This document shows positions 26,173 to 35,863 of a stretch of DNA of 60,112 nt, one piece after another (the stretch's first letter is position 1; every line of letters begins with the position of its first letter). The notes under the pieces were generated by a model that did no database searches, was not told where the DNA came from, and saw only the letters and a list, made by a program, of their open reading frames with translations. Location of the stretch: assembly GCA_025056255.1 (NCBI GenBank), contig JANWVT010000017.1:1-60112 (forward strand), written 5' to 3'. Position numbers and translations under genes: made by a program. Origin of the DNA: Bernardetiaceae bacterium (GTDB lineage Bacteria > Bacteroidota > Bacteroidia > Cytophagales > Thermoflexibacteraceae).

Positions 26173-26200
26173 CCAGTCGCATGCTCACGTAGGGACTGGT
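26172..26200. repeat. Hairpin at the stop of the small membrane protein gene
   Basis: ACCAGTC (26172-26178) and GACTGGT (26194-26200) form a perfect 7-bp stem beginning at the last base of the stop codon. No T-run follows on the plus strand, so it is a hairpin of uncertain terminator function. Confidence 0.4.
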
Positions 26201-26490
26201 CTAATGCAATCGAAGTGCTGCAATGCACTGCAAAGACACTCATGAATTTAACCAGACAGTTTTATTAATCTTTTGGTAAAAATATTTGCGTAAATTTTCA
26301 ATTTTTCTGTTTTCTTTTCAAAATACAGGTGTAGGTGTCTTCACACATGTGCAAAACGCTTCACGAACAAACCCCAGCAGCAAATATTGTTGTGTAGCTA
26401 ACCCAAGTGGTAGACTGTTTAGCCAATTGTCAATCATTCGCGTTTTATTACAAAGCCCAAAAATGGTGTTGCTCGTTTGCCTGCTTAAAT
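26201..26490. other. Non-coding gap before cysS 3' end
   Basis: Convergent intergenic sequence. The core GTGTCTTCAC at 26335-26344 resembles the centre of the hairpin family described at 49.9-50.3 kb, but its arms do not pair well. Nothing else identifiable; the short reading frames here have no family features. Confidence 0.3.
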
Positions 26491-27984
26491 CTATTCTTCA
26501 TATGCCCACTCTATCCGGTCTTTCATGTCTTTTACTACAATCCCCAGTGTTTTAAATTGAGCCCGAAGGGTATCTACCATGCCAAAATCTTTGTTGAGTT
26601 TTGCTTCGCGGTATACCCCTAATAGCACATTCATCACTTGGTCTATATCGGTACGAGGTTCTTCGCGCAAGCCGAAGACTTCTTCGGTAAAAGCAATGTA
26701 GGTCTGAATCATTTTTTGAAAGGTAGCCTCGTCTATGCTTGCCGATAGAATCTGACCATTGTGGATAGCATTGATTTTTTTGAGCAGATTTAACAAGGCA
26801 GAGAGCGCAATAGCGGTGTTGAAATCATCGTTCATGCCTTTGTAAATATCGGCAATAATTTGATTGATTTCTTCTACCAAATTGTTATTAATAGTGATAT
26901 TAGGTTGGGGCACATAGTGCATTTTTTTTGCAATGCGCAATCCATTGATTACCTTGGTATATCCTTTTCGGGCTGCTTTAAGAGCATCGTTGGAAATATC
27001 CATCGTGCTGCGGTAGTGAGTTTGCAGGAGCGCATAGCGGAAAGTCATTGGGCTGTAGGCTTGCTCAAGCAGCGGGTGATTACCAGTAAAGAGTTCATGA
27101 GGCAAAATGCCATTGCCAGCACTCTTACTCATGCGCGCCCCGTTGACAGTAAGCATGTTAGTATGCAGCCAATACTTGACGGGTTCTTGACCGCAGTAGC
27201 CTACTGACTGGGCTATTTCGCACTCGTGGTGCGGGAATTTTAAATCCATGCCGCCGCCATGAATATCAAATTGTTGTCCTAAATATTTCTGGCTCATCAC
27301 TGAGCACTCTAAATGCCACCCGGGGAAACCTTCGCCCCAAGGAGAATGCCACCGCATGATGTGTTCAGGAGCAGCTTTTTTCCAAAGAGCAAAGTCTTCT
27401 GGATTGCGTTTTTCTCCTTGCCCGTCTAACTCGCGTGTACCGGCTATCAGCTCGTCTAACACACGCCCCGAGAGTTTTCCATATTGATGGTGTACATTAT
27501 ACTTGCGTACATCAAAATAAATAGAACCGTTTACTTCATAGGCAAAACCATTGTCCATAATCTTACGCGCCATTTCAATTTGCTCTACAATATGCCCCGT
27601 AGCTTGTGGCTCTATGGAAGGAGGCAAGTTGTTGAGCTGTGCCATAACCATATGGAAGTTGTTGGTATATCGTTGTACTACTTCCATAGGTTCAAGATTT
27701 TCCAGTTTTGCTTTTTTGGCAATTTTATCTTCGCCTTCATCGGCATCGTTTTCCAGATGCCCTACGTCAGTGATGTTGCGCACGTAACGCACCTTGTAGC
27801 CAATGTGGGTTAGGTAGCGGTAAATAATATCAAAACAGGTAAAGGTGCGGCAGTTACCTAAGTGAACAAAGTTATAGACAGTAGGTCCGCACACATACAT
27901 GCCTACAAAGGGCGGATGCAAAGGTTCAAAAGATTCTTTTGTTCTTGTAATGGTGTTGAAGACTTTCAGGTCTTGGTTCATCAT
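26491..27984 (-). CDS. cysS: Cysteinyl-tRNA synthetase
   Basis: Charges tRNA-Cys. At 497 residues it has full length. Class I motifs: HLGN (HIGH equivalent, in VHLGNCRTFTCFD near residue 40) and RMSKSAGN (KMSKS equivalent, near residue 288). Zinc ligands of the CysRS type are visible: Cys in YVCGPTVYN (near 30), Cys in WHLECSVMS (near 227), and His/Glu in 'DLKFPHHECEIAQS' (near 252). The start ATG at 27984 lies only 5 bp after a TACTTTTG box. Confidence 0.97.
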   Translation of the reverse strand: MMNQDLKVFNTITRTKESFEPLHPPFVGMYVCGPTVYNFVHLGNCRTFTCFDIIYRYLTHIGYKVRYVRNITDVGHLENDADEGEDKIAKKAKLENLEPMEVVQRYTNNFHMVMAQLNNLPPSIEPQATGHIVEQIEMARKIMDNGFAYEVNGSIYFDVRKYNVHHQYGKLSGRVLDELIAGTRELDGQGEKRNPEDFALWKKAAPEHIMRWHSPWGEGFPGWHLECSVMSQKYLGQQFDIHGGGMDLKFPHHECEIAQSVGYCGQEPVKYWLHTNMLTVNGARMSKSAGNGILPHELFTGNHPLLEQAYSPMTFRYALLQTHYRSTMDISNDALKAARKGYTKVINGLRIAKKMHYVPQPNITINNNLVEEINQIIADIYKGMNDDFNTAIALSALLNLLKKINAIHNGQILSASIDEATFQKMIQTYIAFTEEVFGLREEPRTDIDQVMNVLLGVYREAKLNKDFGMVDTLRAQFKTLGIVVKDMKDRIEWAYEE

Positions 27985-27988
27985 AGGG

Positions 27989-28016
27989 CAAAAGTAAAAA
28001 AACTGTTCATTAGCAA
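27989..28016 (-). promoter_or_regulatory. Bacteroidota-type promoter for cysS
   Basis: Minus strand: TTG (28016-28014), 17 bp, TACTTTTG (27996-27989), then cysS ATG at 27984. Both boxes and their spacing fit the TTG-N17-23-TAnnTTTG consensus. The upstream box lies inside the last codons of the preceding phosphatase gene. The start would be nearly leaderless. Confidence 0.55.
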
Positions 28017-29623
28017 GGCTGCAAACCTATTACCAAAATGTCGTCAGTTTGTGGATGCATCCCTTGCCAAGTACGCAACTCATTGACTATCATAGTTTTT
28101 TGCATATCCATAGGTACTGTAGAAGTTTTTAGAAGTAGTTCGCGAAAGCGGCGGGAATAGTACTTGGTGTTGTTGGGTCCTCCAAATTGGTCTTGGAAGC
28201 CATCTGAGTAGGCATAAATTTTATCGCCAGCAAGCAAATCAACTGTTATATCTGGGTAGGTGCGTTCAGTTTTAATCTGAAAACCACCTATGGGCAGTCG
28301 GGCACTTATTAGGCGCTCAATCTGTCCGTTGCGCACTAAGTAAATGCTGCTATTGGCACTTGCAAATATCATTTTCTGATGATTGACATCAAAAACCATT
28401 AGGCTGATATCCATGCCATCGTTGATGTACTGGCTACTGTTCTTGCCTTGCATAATCTCTATGATGCGGTGGTGCAGCCTTTTTAATATTAAAGAAGGAG
28501 TTGTAATTTGTTCTACATTCACAATTTGGTAGAGCGTTGTAATACCTACCATTGTCATTAAAGCAGCTGCCACCCCGTGACCAGTGCAATCGCCTACTGC
28601 TAAAATTTTGAAGTTGTTTTGTTCTGTGTACCAATAAAAGTCGCCTGAGAGCATATCTTTGGCTTTTTCAAACACAAAGCAATCAGTAAAGCTCTCTTTT
28701 AAACGTAAGGGGTCGGTGCGAAAAGCAGCTTGGATGCGGGTGGCATACATGATGTTCTCAGTAATATGCCTGTAGGCTTCGCTGATGAGTTTTTGTTTGG
28801 CTTCCAGCCTTTGGTTCTGTTTTTTTTGCTCTTCAGTGAGCATTTGCAGCTCTTCTTGCTTGGCTTTTAATTCTTCATTTTGCACTTGAAGAGACTCTTG
28901 CAGTGCGAATAACTCTTTATTTTGTCGTTCTATAAATTCAGTAGCCAAAGCTGCTTCTCTAATTCTTGTATCGAGCTGCTTAAAAGTAGGTCGCACTATG
29001 AAAAGGTTTTGAAATAGCAAAATGCCGCCCACTATTAGCAACACTGTCCACAGGTAATTGATAGCATCTTGGTTATGCGCATGGTGCAAGTTGGCATAGT
29101 GCACATCGGTAAGGGCGCTGATTTTGGCAACTAAATTATTGGCTGTTTGGTATAAGTGCTGTTTAGAAGTAGTATCGCTCTCTACCATTTGCACAAAGCG
29201 CAGCAGTATGGGAGTAATTTCAGCGAGCGACTTCTCAATAACAGGTGTGTAATATAACTGGGCTTTTGAAAAAGTATCCGTTTTGTTGACTAAGTTAAAA
29301 TGTGTATTTTCTAATAAAGTAACTAAGGAATCTATCATGCGACGTGCTTGTAGGCGTTCGGTAGCACTTTCTGCTTGGTGATTCATTAACCAAGCAACTT
29401 GTAGCGAACGCACCAAGGTGCGTTGGCGCCCGGTCATGTTTGAAATTCGGTTTAATTCGTCTTTCTGTTTAACGTGCTGAATGGCGAGCCCTAGCCCTAA
29501 CACCAAGGTGAAAAAACCTATCATGAACGATACTATAAGGCTATAGGCAAGTCGCCGAGTTGATATCATACGCAGGCAGTAATAAGCGCGACGCAATTTA
29601 GAAAATTGAGGTGGTTTGTCCAA
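28010..29623 (-). CDS. Membrane sensor with SpoIIE/PP2C serine phosphatase domain
   Basis: A 537-residue protein. Order: membrane helix at about 30-52, a periplasmic PilJ/NIT-like helical sensor domain (DELNRISNMTGRQRTLVRSLQVAWLMN near 55-85) to about 190, second helix near 195-215, a long coiled coil (residues 225-290, rich in Glu/Gln/Lys), then a SpoIIE-type PP2C domain. In the latter, metal-binding Asp positions are seen in MLSGDFYWY (near 330), VGDCTGHGVAAALMTMVG (near 350) and 'AYSDGFQDQFGG' (near 485). Such proteins dephosphorylate anti-sigma-factor antagonists or related regulators. It starts 51 bp after the SulP stop, in the same direction. Confidence 0.9.
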   Translation of the reverse strand: MDKPPQFSKLRRAYYCLRMISTRRLAYSLIVSFMIGFFTLVLGLGLAIQHVKQKDELNRISNMTGRQRTLVRSLQVAWLMNHQAESATERLQARRMIDSLVTLLENTHFNLVNKTDTFSKAQLYYTPVIEKSLAEITPILLRFVQMVESDTTSKQHLYQTANNLVAKISALTDVHYANLHHAHNQDAINYLWTVLLIVGGILLFQNLFIVRPTFKQLDTRIREAALATEFIERQNKELFALQESLQVQNEELKAKQEELQMLTEEQKKQNQRLEAKQKLISEAYRHITENIMYATRIQAAFRTDPLRLKESFTDCFVFEKAKDMLSGDFYWYTEQNNFKILAVGDCTGHGVAAALMTMVGITTLYQIVNVEQITTPSLILKRLHHRIIEIMQGKNSSQYINDGMDISLMVFDVNHQKMIFASANSSIYLVRNGQIERLISARLPIGGFQIKTERTYPDITVDLLAGDKIYAYSDGFQDQFGGPNNTKYYSRRFRELLLKTSTVPMDMQKTMIVNELRTWQGMHPQTDDILVIGLQPC

Positions 29624-29674
29624 TTGGCAACAACATGCATGGGCGCAAAAGCAGACGCAAGGTATTGGAAGAGA

Positions 29675-31309
29675 TCAGTTGTGGTAGCGCATCATTTTCT
29701 TACGTGCAGCCAAAGGATGTGCAGAAAAAGGCACGTGGTGATCCATACCTTTTATTTCCACAGCACCTCCACTTCGAGCACACTCTTGTTGCCATTGAAA
29801 TATGTGCTCCATAAAAGTATGGTCAATAACAGGTGCTTGGGAAAAATCGATAATGAGTTTTTTGTCTGCTGGGATTTTACTAATCGCTTTCTTAAAGCAT
29901 AGGTAGTTAGCAAATATGGCATCGCTTTCTATTTTAATGAGCACTTCGCGGTCGGATAGTGGCTCTATGGCAAGCCATATGTTAAACAAATTTTTTAGAG
30001 AAACCCCTCGCAACCACAAAATCAGGCATTTGACCAATATGCCCGATGCTATTCCTACCAACAAATCGGTTGATAGTGTTACTATCACAGTAGTTATAAA
30101 AATAAGCACTTGCTCTTTACCTACGCTCCACACATGCAAGAGAGTTTTGGGGGCTGCTAGTTTATATCCTGTAAAAACAAGAATAGCAGCTAAGGCTGAC
30201 AAAGGAATTTGCTGAATCAGATTGGGCATACCAGCAACAAACAACAGCAGAAATAAGCCATGGAACCAATTTGCCCAGCTTGTTTTAGCACCATTGTTCA
30301 CATTAGCTGAGCTACGCACCACTTCAGCAATCATAGGAAGCCCACCTATGAGTCCACAAATAACATTGCCCATTCCTATTGCACGTAATGCTTTGTTGGC
30401 ATCCGACTGGCGCTTGTAAAAGTCCAATTGGTCAATAGCTTCTATGGTAAGCAGCGATTCTAAGCTACCTACAAAAGCGAATATGATGATATACTGCCAA
30501 GCAGCAGGGTTGAGGATGGCTGAAAAGTCAGGAAATGTAATGCTCGCAGCTATACTATTAGGCAGCCTAACTAAGTAATCCGGTCCGATGCGATAAAGCT
30601 GACTCCCTAAGGCATAGTGATGTTCTTGATAAAGATTCAAAACGTGTCCTAAGTAAATACTAACAAGAGCTACTACAAGGGGCGCTGGTATTTTTTGTAC
30701 AAATACTACCTTAATAAAAGGCATTATGATTAAAATTAACAGGCTAATGCAGCCAATGAGCGCAATTTTTGGATTGAGAGAAATGATGATATGCGGTATT
30801 TCAGCCAGTAATGCCAACGGATTCTTGGCAATTGGTTTTACACCCAACATTACAGGCAGCTGTTTGCTAATGATGATAATGCCAATAGCCGCCAACATTC
30901 CACGAATGGTAGCAGGAGGAAAAAACTTGCTTAACGAGCCAGCGCGGAATATACCAAGTAATACTTGTAAAATTCCTGATACTACAATAACGGATAGGGT
31001 GAGGCGATACCCTTTTGCCATATCGCCTTGTCCAAGTGTTTCTACTGCCCCAAGAACGATGGTAATCAGCCCTGCTGCCGGACCTTTGATACTAAGCGGC
31101 GAACCGGTAAACAACCCTACCCACAGTCCGCCTACAATGGCAGTAATAATTCCTGCCAATGGTGGGAAACCACTTGCCATAGCAATACCTAAGCAAAGGG
31201 GTAGAGCAATTAAAAATACTAAAAAGCCGGCAACAACGTCTGATTGATAATGTTGTAATAGCCCTTGCCACCCACTGGCAGGCAGTTGTTCGCGTTGGAT
31301 AAGCGCCAT
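29675..31309 (-). CDS. SulP family anion transporter with STAS domain
   Basis: A 544-residue protein with about 10-12 helices. It has the SulP N-terminal sequence DVVAGFLVFLIALPLCLGIAMASG near residues 25-48, 'GSLESLLTIEAID' near 275, and a C-terminal STAS domain from about residue 430 (KKLIIDFSQAPVIDHTFMEHI, with the conserved D-h-S-x-A-P-x-I-D). SulP proteins carry sulfate, bicarbonate or other anions with Na or H symport. No carbonic anhydrase or sulfate-assimilation gene is next to it, so the anion is undetermined. Confidence 0.92.
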   Translation of the reverse strand: MALIQREQLPASGWQGLLQHYQSDVVAGFLVFLIALPLCLGIAMASGFPPLAGIITAIVGGLWVGLFTGSPLSIKGPAAGLITIVLGAVETLGQGDMAKGYRLTLSVIVVSGILQVLLGIFRAGSLSKFFPPATIRGMLAAIGIIIISKQLPVMLGVKPIAKNPLALLAEIPHIIISLNPKIALIGCISLLILIIMPFIKVVFVQKIPAPLVVALVSIYLGHVLNLYQEHHYALGSQLYRIGPDYLVRLPNSIAASITFPDFSAILNPAAWQYIIIFAFVGSLESLLTIEAIDQLDFYKRQSDANKALRAIGMGNVICGLIGGLPMIAEVVRSSANVNNGAKTSWANWFHGLFLLLFVAGMPNLIQQIPLSALAAILVFTGYKLAAPKTLLHVWSVGKEQVLIFITTVIVTLSTDLLVGIASGILVKCLILWLRGVSLKNLFNIWLAIEPLSDREVLIKIESDAIFANYLCFKKAISKIPADKKLIIDFSQAPVIDHTFMEHIFQWQQECARSGGAVEIKGMDHHVPFSAHPLAARKKMMRYHN

Positions 31310-31489
31310 ATAAATTATCGCGCAAAAATGTCAGTAAATTTAGTGGTGAAAATTATATCTGACATAATATTGATGCATAAAGTTGCTGCTGAGTTTCTGA
31401 TTTCAAAATTTTACTATCAAATTGCGGTCTGTTTCTCATACACTCACACTACTAAAGTTGTCAGTTCTTCTAAGATACGTTAAGCAGTA

Positions 31490-32815
31490 ATGAATGCTAA
31501 CATGAAATCGAAAAAATTACCCTTGTACGTTCAGATTTTGATAGGACTTTTTTTAGGACTTTGCTGGGGGGTGGCAAGCTCGTGGTTGCAGTTTCCTGCT
31601 TTTATTACTACAGAGTTTATCAAACCTTTTGGGACTGTTTTTGTAACGCTGCTGAAAATGATAGCCGTGCCGTTGGTACTGGCTTCTTTAATTGTAGGTG
31701 TGGCAAGTTTGCACGACATCCGCAAACTATCGCGCATTGGTGGTAAAACCATTAGCATCTATATTGGCACCACTATCATAGCCATTACTATTGGGCTAAC
31801 CATTGCCAATGTGGTAAAACCAGGCAAGCGCTTGCCTGAATCTACCCGCCAACAACTGATGAGCACGTACACCGACAAAACCACTACCAGTGTCAGTACG
31901 GTGGAAAAACTTAAACAGCGCCCTTTGTTGCAACCAATGATTGATATTTTCCCCGATAACATTACGGCTGCTGCTGCCGACAACACCCGCATGTTGCAAG
32001 TAGTATTTTTTGCCATGATAATGGGAGTGGCGCTAATTAAAATTGCCCCAGAAAAGCGCAATACTCTGGTGGCTTTTTTTGATGCACTTAACGACGCTAT
32101 CATCCAAATTGTAGACTTTATTATGCTATTTGCCCCCATAGGCGTATTTGCGCTTATTAGCGCACTGATAGTAGAAATAGCCGGTGATGATATTTCCCAA
32201 GCAGCTAACTTATTAAATGGGCTTGCTTGGTACACGGCTTGTGTAATAGTTGGGTTGTTTATTCATGCTTACATATTTTATCCGATATTGTTTCGCTCGG
32301 TAGCCAAAATTGGCTACATGCAATTTTTTCGTGCTATTCGTGCCGCACAGTTAGTGGGCTTTAGCACCAGTTCAAGCAACGCTACCTTACCTGTCACTAT
32401 GAAGCGATGCCAAGAAGGATTAGGCATCCCAGAAGAGATGACGAGTTTCATTCTGCCCTTAGGGGCTACTATTAATATGGATGGCACAAGTTTATACCAA
32501 GGTGTGGCAGCGGTATTTATTGCACAAGCGCTCGACATAGACCTTTCGCTAAGCGACCAGCTCATGATTTTGCTTACCGCTACCTTAGCTTCTATTGGCT
32601 CAGCAGGCGTTCCGGGTGCAGGAATGGTGATGCTGGTGATTGTGTTAGAGTCCATACAAGTACCATCGGCAGGCATTGCCTTAATTGTAGCTGTTGATAG
32701 AATATTAGACATGATGCGTACAGTTGTCAATATTACCGGCGACATTACCGTTGCCGCTGTAGTGACGGCTACGGAAGGAAAATTTGAACCAGTAATGGTA
32801 TCAGAGGAGGAGTAA
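31490..32815 (+). CDS. Dicarboxylate/amino acid:cation symporter (DAACS family)
   Basis: A 441-residue transporter of the GltP/DctA family. Hydrophobic segments throughout. Family motifs: helical hairpin 1 Ser-rich loop STSSSNATLPVTM near residue 295, NMDGT in 'LGATINMDGTSLYQG' near 325 (Na+/substrate site), and hairpin 2 region GSAGVPGAGMVML near 370. Substrate likely a dicarboxylate or acidic/neutral amino acid, coupled to Na+ or H+. The next gene, a lone ABC ATPase, begins 7 bp downstream. Confidence 0.95.
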   Translation: MNANMKSKKLPLYVQILIGLFLGLCWGVASSWLQFPAFITTEFIKPFGTVFVTLLKMIAVPLVLASLIVGVASLHDIRKLSRIGGKTISIYIGTTIIAITIGLTIANVVKPGKRLPESTRQQLMSTYTDKTTTSVSTVEKLKQRPLLQPMIDIFPDNITAAAADNTRMLQVVFFAMIMGVALIKIAPEKRNTLVAFFDALNDAIIQIVDFIMLFAPIGVFALISALIVEIAGDDISQAANLLNGLAWYTACVIVGLFIHAYIFYPILFRSVAKIGYMQFFRAIRAAQLVGFSTSSSNATLPVTMKRCQEGLGIPEEMTSFILPLGATINMDGTSLYQGVAAVFIAQALDIDLSLSDQLMILLTATLASIGSAGVPGAGMVMLVIVLESIQVPSAGIALIVAVDRILDMMRTVVNITGDITVAAVVTATEGKFEPVMVSEEE

Positions 32816-32822
32816 TGCCACT

Positions 32823-33833
32823 ATGCTACTCAGTTTTTTGGAAGTTGAACAACTTAGCAAACACTACTCCGGACAAGCGCAGCCAGCTTTGTCAAACGTT
32901 TCTTTTACTGCTAACCAAAGCGAAATTATTGCTATTTTAGGAGAAAGCGGTGCAGGAAAAAGTACCTTGCTGCGCCTGATGGCGGGTTTAGAAATACCCG
33001 ACAGTGGACATGTATGGCTCGACGGGCGCCCCGTACCCGACCCCTCTCAGAAGCTGGTGCCAGGCGACATGCGTGTAGCACTCATTCAGCAAGATTTTGG
33101 CTTGTTCAATACAATGAACATTGCTGATAACATTGCCTATCCAATAATAGGTTTACCACCTGCTAAGCAACAAGCTCGTGTAAAGGAACTACTTGAATTA
33201 GTTAAACTGCCCGGCATTGAAAAAAAGATGCCTGCACAGCTCTCAGGCGGCGAACGCCAGCGGGTAGCTATTGCGCGTGCCATGGCAGCTAAGCCACGTC
33301 TTTTGCTTATGGACGAGCCTTTTAGCCAAATGGACTATCCTATGCGCCGCAACTTGCGCAAAGACTTAAAGCGAATCATTCTACATGAACAAACCACAGT
33401 TGTGATGGTTACCCATGAACCCTCACACGCCCTTGCAGTAGCCGACAAGTTGTTGGTAATGCGTAGCGGAAAGATTCTTCAAATGGGTACGCCCGAAGAA
33501 GTGTATCGCTATCCTAATACTGAATACGTGGCAATGGCAACCGGCGAGGTTAATATTTTACCTACTGCAATACTGCCACTTGCACTACAAGCCTCCTTAG
33601 ATCGTCCAGCGGCAAAAGTTTGCTTGCGCCCCGAGGATATGACTCTCGTGCCAGAGAAAGAAGCTCTTCTGCGTGGTACCATCTTGAGCAGTGAATTTGC
33701 AGGCGCCTATCGTTTAGTAACAGTACTTTTGCCAAGTGCACATGAGATAAAAGTACTACATACGGGCAAGCCGCCTGTAAGCGGTTTTCAAACAGGTGTT
33801 GCCGTTCATCGCCTCCATCCGCTCAGGTCGTAG
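32823..33833 (+). CDS. PotA-like ABC transporter ATPase without visible partners
   Basis: A 336-residue protein. Walker A LGESGAGKST near residue 42, signature LSGGERQRVAIARAM near 142, Walker B RLLLMDEPFSQMD near 163, switch VTHEPSHALAV near 197. The C-terminal ~90 residues resemble the TOBE accessory domain of PotA/CysA-type importers ('VCLRPEDMTLV' near 265). Curiously no permease or binding-protein gene is in the neighbourhood; it follows the DAACS transporter by 7 bp. Its 3' end overlaps the convergent hemW by 11 bp. Confidence 0.9.
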   Translation: MLLSFLEVEQLSKHYSGQAQPALSNVSFTANQSEIIAILGESGAGKSTLLRLMAGLEIPDSGHVWLDGRPVPDPSQKLVPGDMRVALIQQDFGLFNTMNIADNIAYPIIGLPPAKQQARVKELLELVKLPGIEKKMPAQLSGGERQRVAIARAMAAKPRLLLMDEPFSQMDYPMRRNLRKDLKRIILHEQTTVVMVTHEPSHALAVADKLLVMRSGKILQMGTPEEVYRYPNTEYVAMATGEVNILPTAILPLALQASLDRPAAKVCLRPEDMTLVPEKEALLRGTILSSEFAGAYRLVTVLLPSAHEIKVLHTGKPPVSGFQTGVAVHRLHPLRS

Positions 33834-34959
33834 CTGCTTCTACAAACAAGCACAACGCTATGCTGTCGCTAAGCAGTTTTCCTTTGGTGGTTAGTATTAA
33901 ATGATGATTGTGCAAAATGGCTTGTCCATCAGCAATTAATTTTTCCACATACGCCGAGTGGGCTTGTAGCAAATCGTAACCATATTTATCGGAAAGCCAT
34001 TGCAAATTTGCACCCCACTGGGTACGCAACGAGGTCATCAGGTATTCGTTGATGTGGTCGTAGTGCGACAGGGTTTCTGTTTGAGCAGGCAGCTGACCAT
34101 TCATAATAGCACGGACATACTGAGCATTATTGGCTATGTTGTGACTGCGTTGTACGCCGTTATAGCTATGCGCCGCAGGACCGATGCCAATGTAGGTGCC
34201 TTTTTTCCAATAATTAGAGTTATGGCGCGAGTAACGCCCCGGCAAAGCAAAGTTGGAGATTTCATAGTGTTCGAAGCCAGCAGCCGTAAGCCGCTCACTC
34301 ATAATTTCAAACTGACTGGCAGCAAAATCTTCATCCACAGGCTGTAAATCTCCCTTTTGCAGCCTGTTGCCAAAAACAGTGCGCTGTTCAATGGTTAAAC
34401 AGTAAGCAGAAATATGCGGCACCCCTAAGCGAATTGCTGTTTGCAGGTCTGCCTCCCAAATTTGGTGATTGTCTGCGGGTAATCCGTAAATCAGGTCTAT
34501 GCTGATATTTTCAAAACCTGTTTTTTGTGCTTGTTCTACAACAGCAAGTGCTTGTGCTGCATCATGTGGGCGGTTCATCCAACGCAAAAATGGGTCATGA
34601 AAAGTTTGGATGCCAATACTAAGTCGGTTAATACCCAACTCATACAATTGCTGCAGCTTTTGTGGTGAGAGGTCGTCTGGGTTGGCTTCCAGTGTAATTT
34701 CAGCATCTTGTGCAATATTGAACCACCTACGGACAGCTGCTAACAGTTGTGCAATATGCTCTACGGGTAGCAAAGAAGGGGTACCTCCTCCAAAATAAAT
34801 GCTGGTCAGTGGCTCTACACACTCCGAATGTCGCAGCTCTATTTCACGCAATAATGCCGCTGTCATTGCATCCATTCCCTTCAAAGAAATCCTGAAGTGA
34901 AAGTTGCAGTAATAACAAACTTGTTTGCAGAAAGGAATATGGAAGTACAGAGCAGACAT
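33823..34959 (-). CDS. hemW: HemW-type radical SAM protein
   Basis: A 378-residue radical SAM protein in the coproporphyrinogen III oxidase-like family; HemW is a heme chaperone rather than the oxidase. The 4Fe-4S motif CxxxCxxC is at FCKQVCYYCNFHF near residues 9-21 (with the following Phe, as in HemW). 'IYFGGGTPSLL' near 58 is the family GGTPS motif and 'SIGIQTFHDPFL' near 130 is another. The frame opens at 34977, but ATG 34959 (MSALYFHIPFC) matches the family N-terminus. It overlaps the convergent ABC ATPase gene by 11 bp. Confidence 0.92.
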   Translation of the reverse strand: MSALYFHIPFCKQVCYYCNFHFRISLKGMDAMTAALLREIELRHSECVEPLTSIYFGGGTPSLLPVEHIAQLLAAVRRWFNIAQDAEITLEANPDDLSPQKLQQLYELGINRLSIGIQTFHDPFLRWMNRPHDAAQALAVVEQAQKTGFENISIDLIYGLPADNHQIWEADLQTAIRLGVPHISAYCLTIEQRTVFGNRLQKGDLQPVDEDFAASQFEIMSERLTAAGFEHYEISNFALPGRYSRHNSNYWKKGTYIGIGPAAHSYNGVQRSHNIANNAQYVRAIMNGQLPAQTETLSHYDHINEYLMTSLRTQWGANLQWLSDKYGYDLLQAHSAYVEKLIADGQAILHNHHLILTTKGKLLSDSIALCLFVEAATT

Positions 34960-35003
34960 TTCTAACGATGACCTCACAAAACTAAGAAAAATGTCTGTTA
35001 ATT

Positions 35004-35033
35004 TTGGAATTTAATAGCGGTTTGCTATTTTTG
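35004..35033 (+). promoter_or_regulatory. Bacteroidota-type promoter for tRNA-Arg
   Basis: TTG (35004-35006), 19 bp, TATTTTTG (35026-35033), followed 13 bp later by the tRNA 5' end at 35047. Both boxes and spacing match the phylum consensus, and the gene behind it is unambiguous, so this is the best promoter in the window. Confidence 0.7.
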
Positions 35034-35046
35034 CGTCCCAAATGTT

Positions 35047-35120
35047 GTTTTCGTAGCTTAATTGGATAGAGCATCTGACTACGGATCAGAAGGTTGCAGG
35101 TTCGAGTCCTGCCGAAAACA
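35047..35120 (+). tRNA. tRNA-Arg (anticodon ACG)
   Basis: A 74-nt cloverleaf. Acceptor GTTTTCG pairs with CGAAAAC (35113-35119), discriminator A at 35120. The D arm contains TAGC...GCAT-type pairing, the anticodon stem TCTGA/TCAGA encloses loop CTACGGA with anticodon ACG, and the T arm GCAGG/CCTGC encloses TTCGAGT. The 3' CCA is not encoded. It reads CGU and, after A34-to-inosine editing, CGC and CGA. A promoter and a terminator flank it directly. Confidence 0.98.
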
Positions 35121-35125
35121 CGTTC

Positions 35126-35159
35126 AAAAGCCGTCTTCAAGACGGCTTTTGGCTTTTTT
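35126..35159 (+). terminator. Rho-independent terminator after tRNA-Arg
   Basis: AAAAGCCGTC (35126-35135), loop TTCAA, GACGGCTTTT (35141-35150), then GGCTTTTTT. The stem is perfect and a T-run follows. The symmetric A/T ends mean it could also act on the other strand. Confidence 0.9.
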
Positions 35160-35329
35160 CAGCACCCCTGCTATTTACACGCGAATGGTTATTACTGTTT
35201 GCTAAGCAAAAGCAAGCTATGCAATGAAGTATTGGAAAAATTCAACTCGCACGTGCCCTTTACTCTGCGTACAACCGGGAAATAGCAGATTTTCAGGATG
35301 ATTGTAAATAAGTCGAATTAACTGTTTAT

Positions 35330-35863
35330 TTACAGGGTTTCAATGATGAAGTTATGATTAGTGTAAATGCAGATGTCGGCAGCAACAGTTAAAGACTCGC
35401 GCACCATTTCTTCTGCACTCAGTTGAGGCGCATGTTTTTTGAGTGCTAAGGCGGCTGCTTGTGCATACATAGCCCCCGAACCAATAGCTGCTATTTGATT
35501 GTCTGGTTCCAATACGTCGCCTGTCCCAGAAATGATGAGAATTTCATCTTTGCTTGCTGTAATCATCATTGCTTCTAAGCGACGCAAGAACCGGTCGGTG
35601 CGCCAATCTTTGGCAAGTTCAATGGCAGCCCGTTTCATGTTACCGCCGTAGGCACTGAGTTTTTCTTCAAATCGTTCCAAAAGAGTAAAAGCATCGGCAG
35701 TAGAGCCAGCAAACCCTGCTACTATACGCCCTTCGTTAAGCTTGCGAATTTTGCGAACATTGTTTTTGATAACGTTGGTACCCATGGTAGCTTGCCCGTC
35801 GGCACCAATAGCTACTTTTCCGTTATGCACAACAGCTATCACAGTAGTAGATTTAATCGTCAT
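35330..35863 (-). CDS. hslV: HslV, peptidase subunit of the HslUV (ClpQY) protease
   Basis: A 177-residue proteasome-like threonine peptidase that assembles as a double hexamer with HslU. N-terminal segment '[24 protein letters not shown]' gives the catalytic N-terminal Thr (after removal of a short leader), and '[17 protein letters not shown]' near residue 45 is the family Gly/Ser motif. Start chosen at ATG 35863; ATG 35872 adds three residues. The start lies inside the end of the upstream gene (11-bp overlap). hslU is not in the window. It is last in a long leftward gene run. Confidence 0.95.
   Translation of the reverse strand: MTIKSTTVIAVVHNGKVAIGADGQATMGTNVIKNNVRKIRKLNEGRIVAGFAGSTADAFTLLERFEEKLSAYGGNMKRAAIELAKDWRTDRFLRRLEAMMITASKDEILIISGTGDVLEPDNQIAAIGSGAMYAQAAALALKKHAPQLSAEEMVRESLTVAADICIYTNHNFIIETL

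Noticed and set aside
26335-26344. GTGTCTTCAC core as another hairpin element.
   Set aside because: The flanking arms do not pair beyond the core; at most a decayed copy.
28010-29623. Chemotaxis receptor or histidine kinase as the identity of this sensor.
   Set aside because: There is no HAMP/MA domain or kinase motif; the C-terminal Asp-containing motifs are those of a SpoIIE/PP2C phosphatase.
35094-35285. Open frame overlapping the 3' half of tRNA-Arg and its terminator.
   Set aside because: It is explained by the tRNA and the terminator, and the peptide has no family features.
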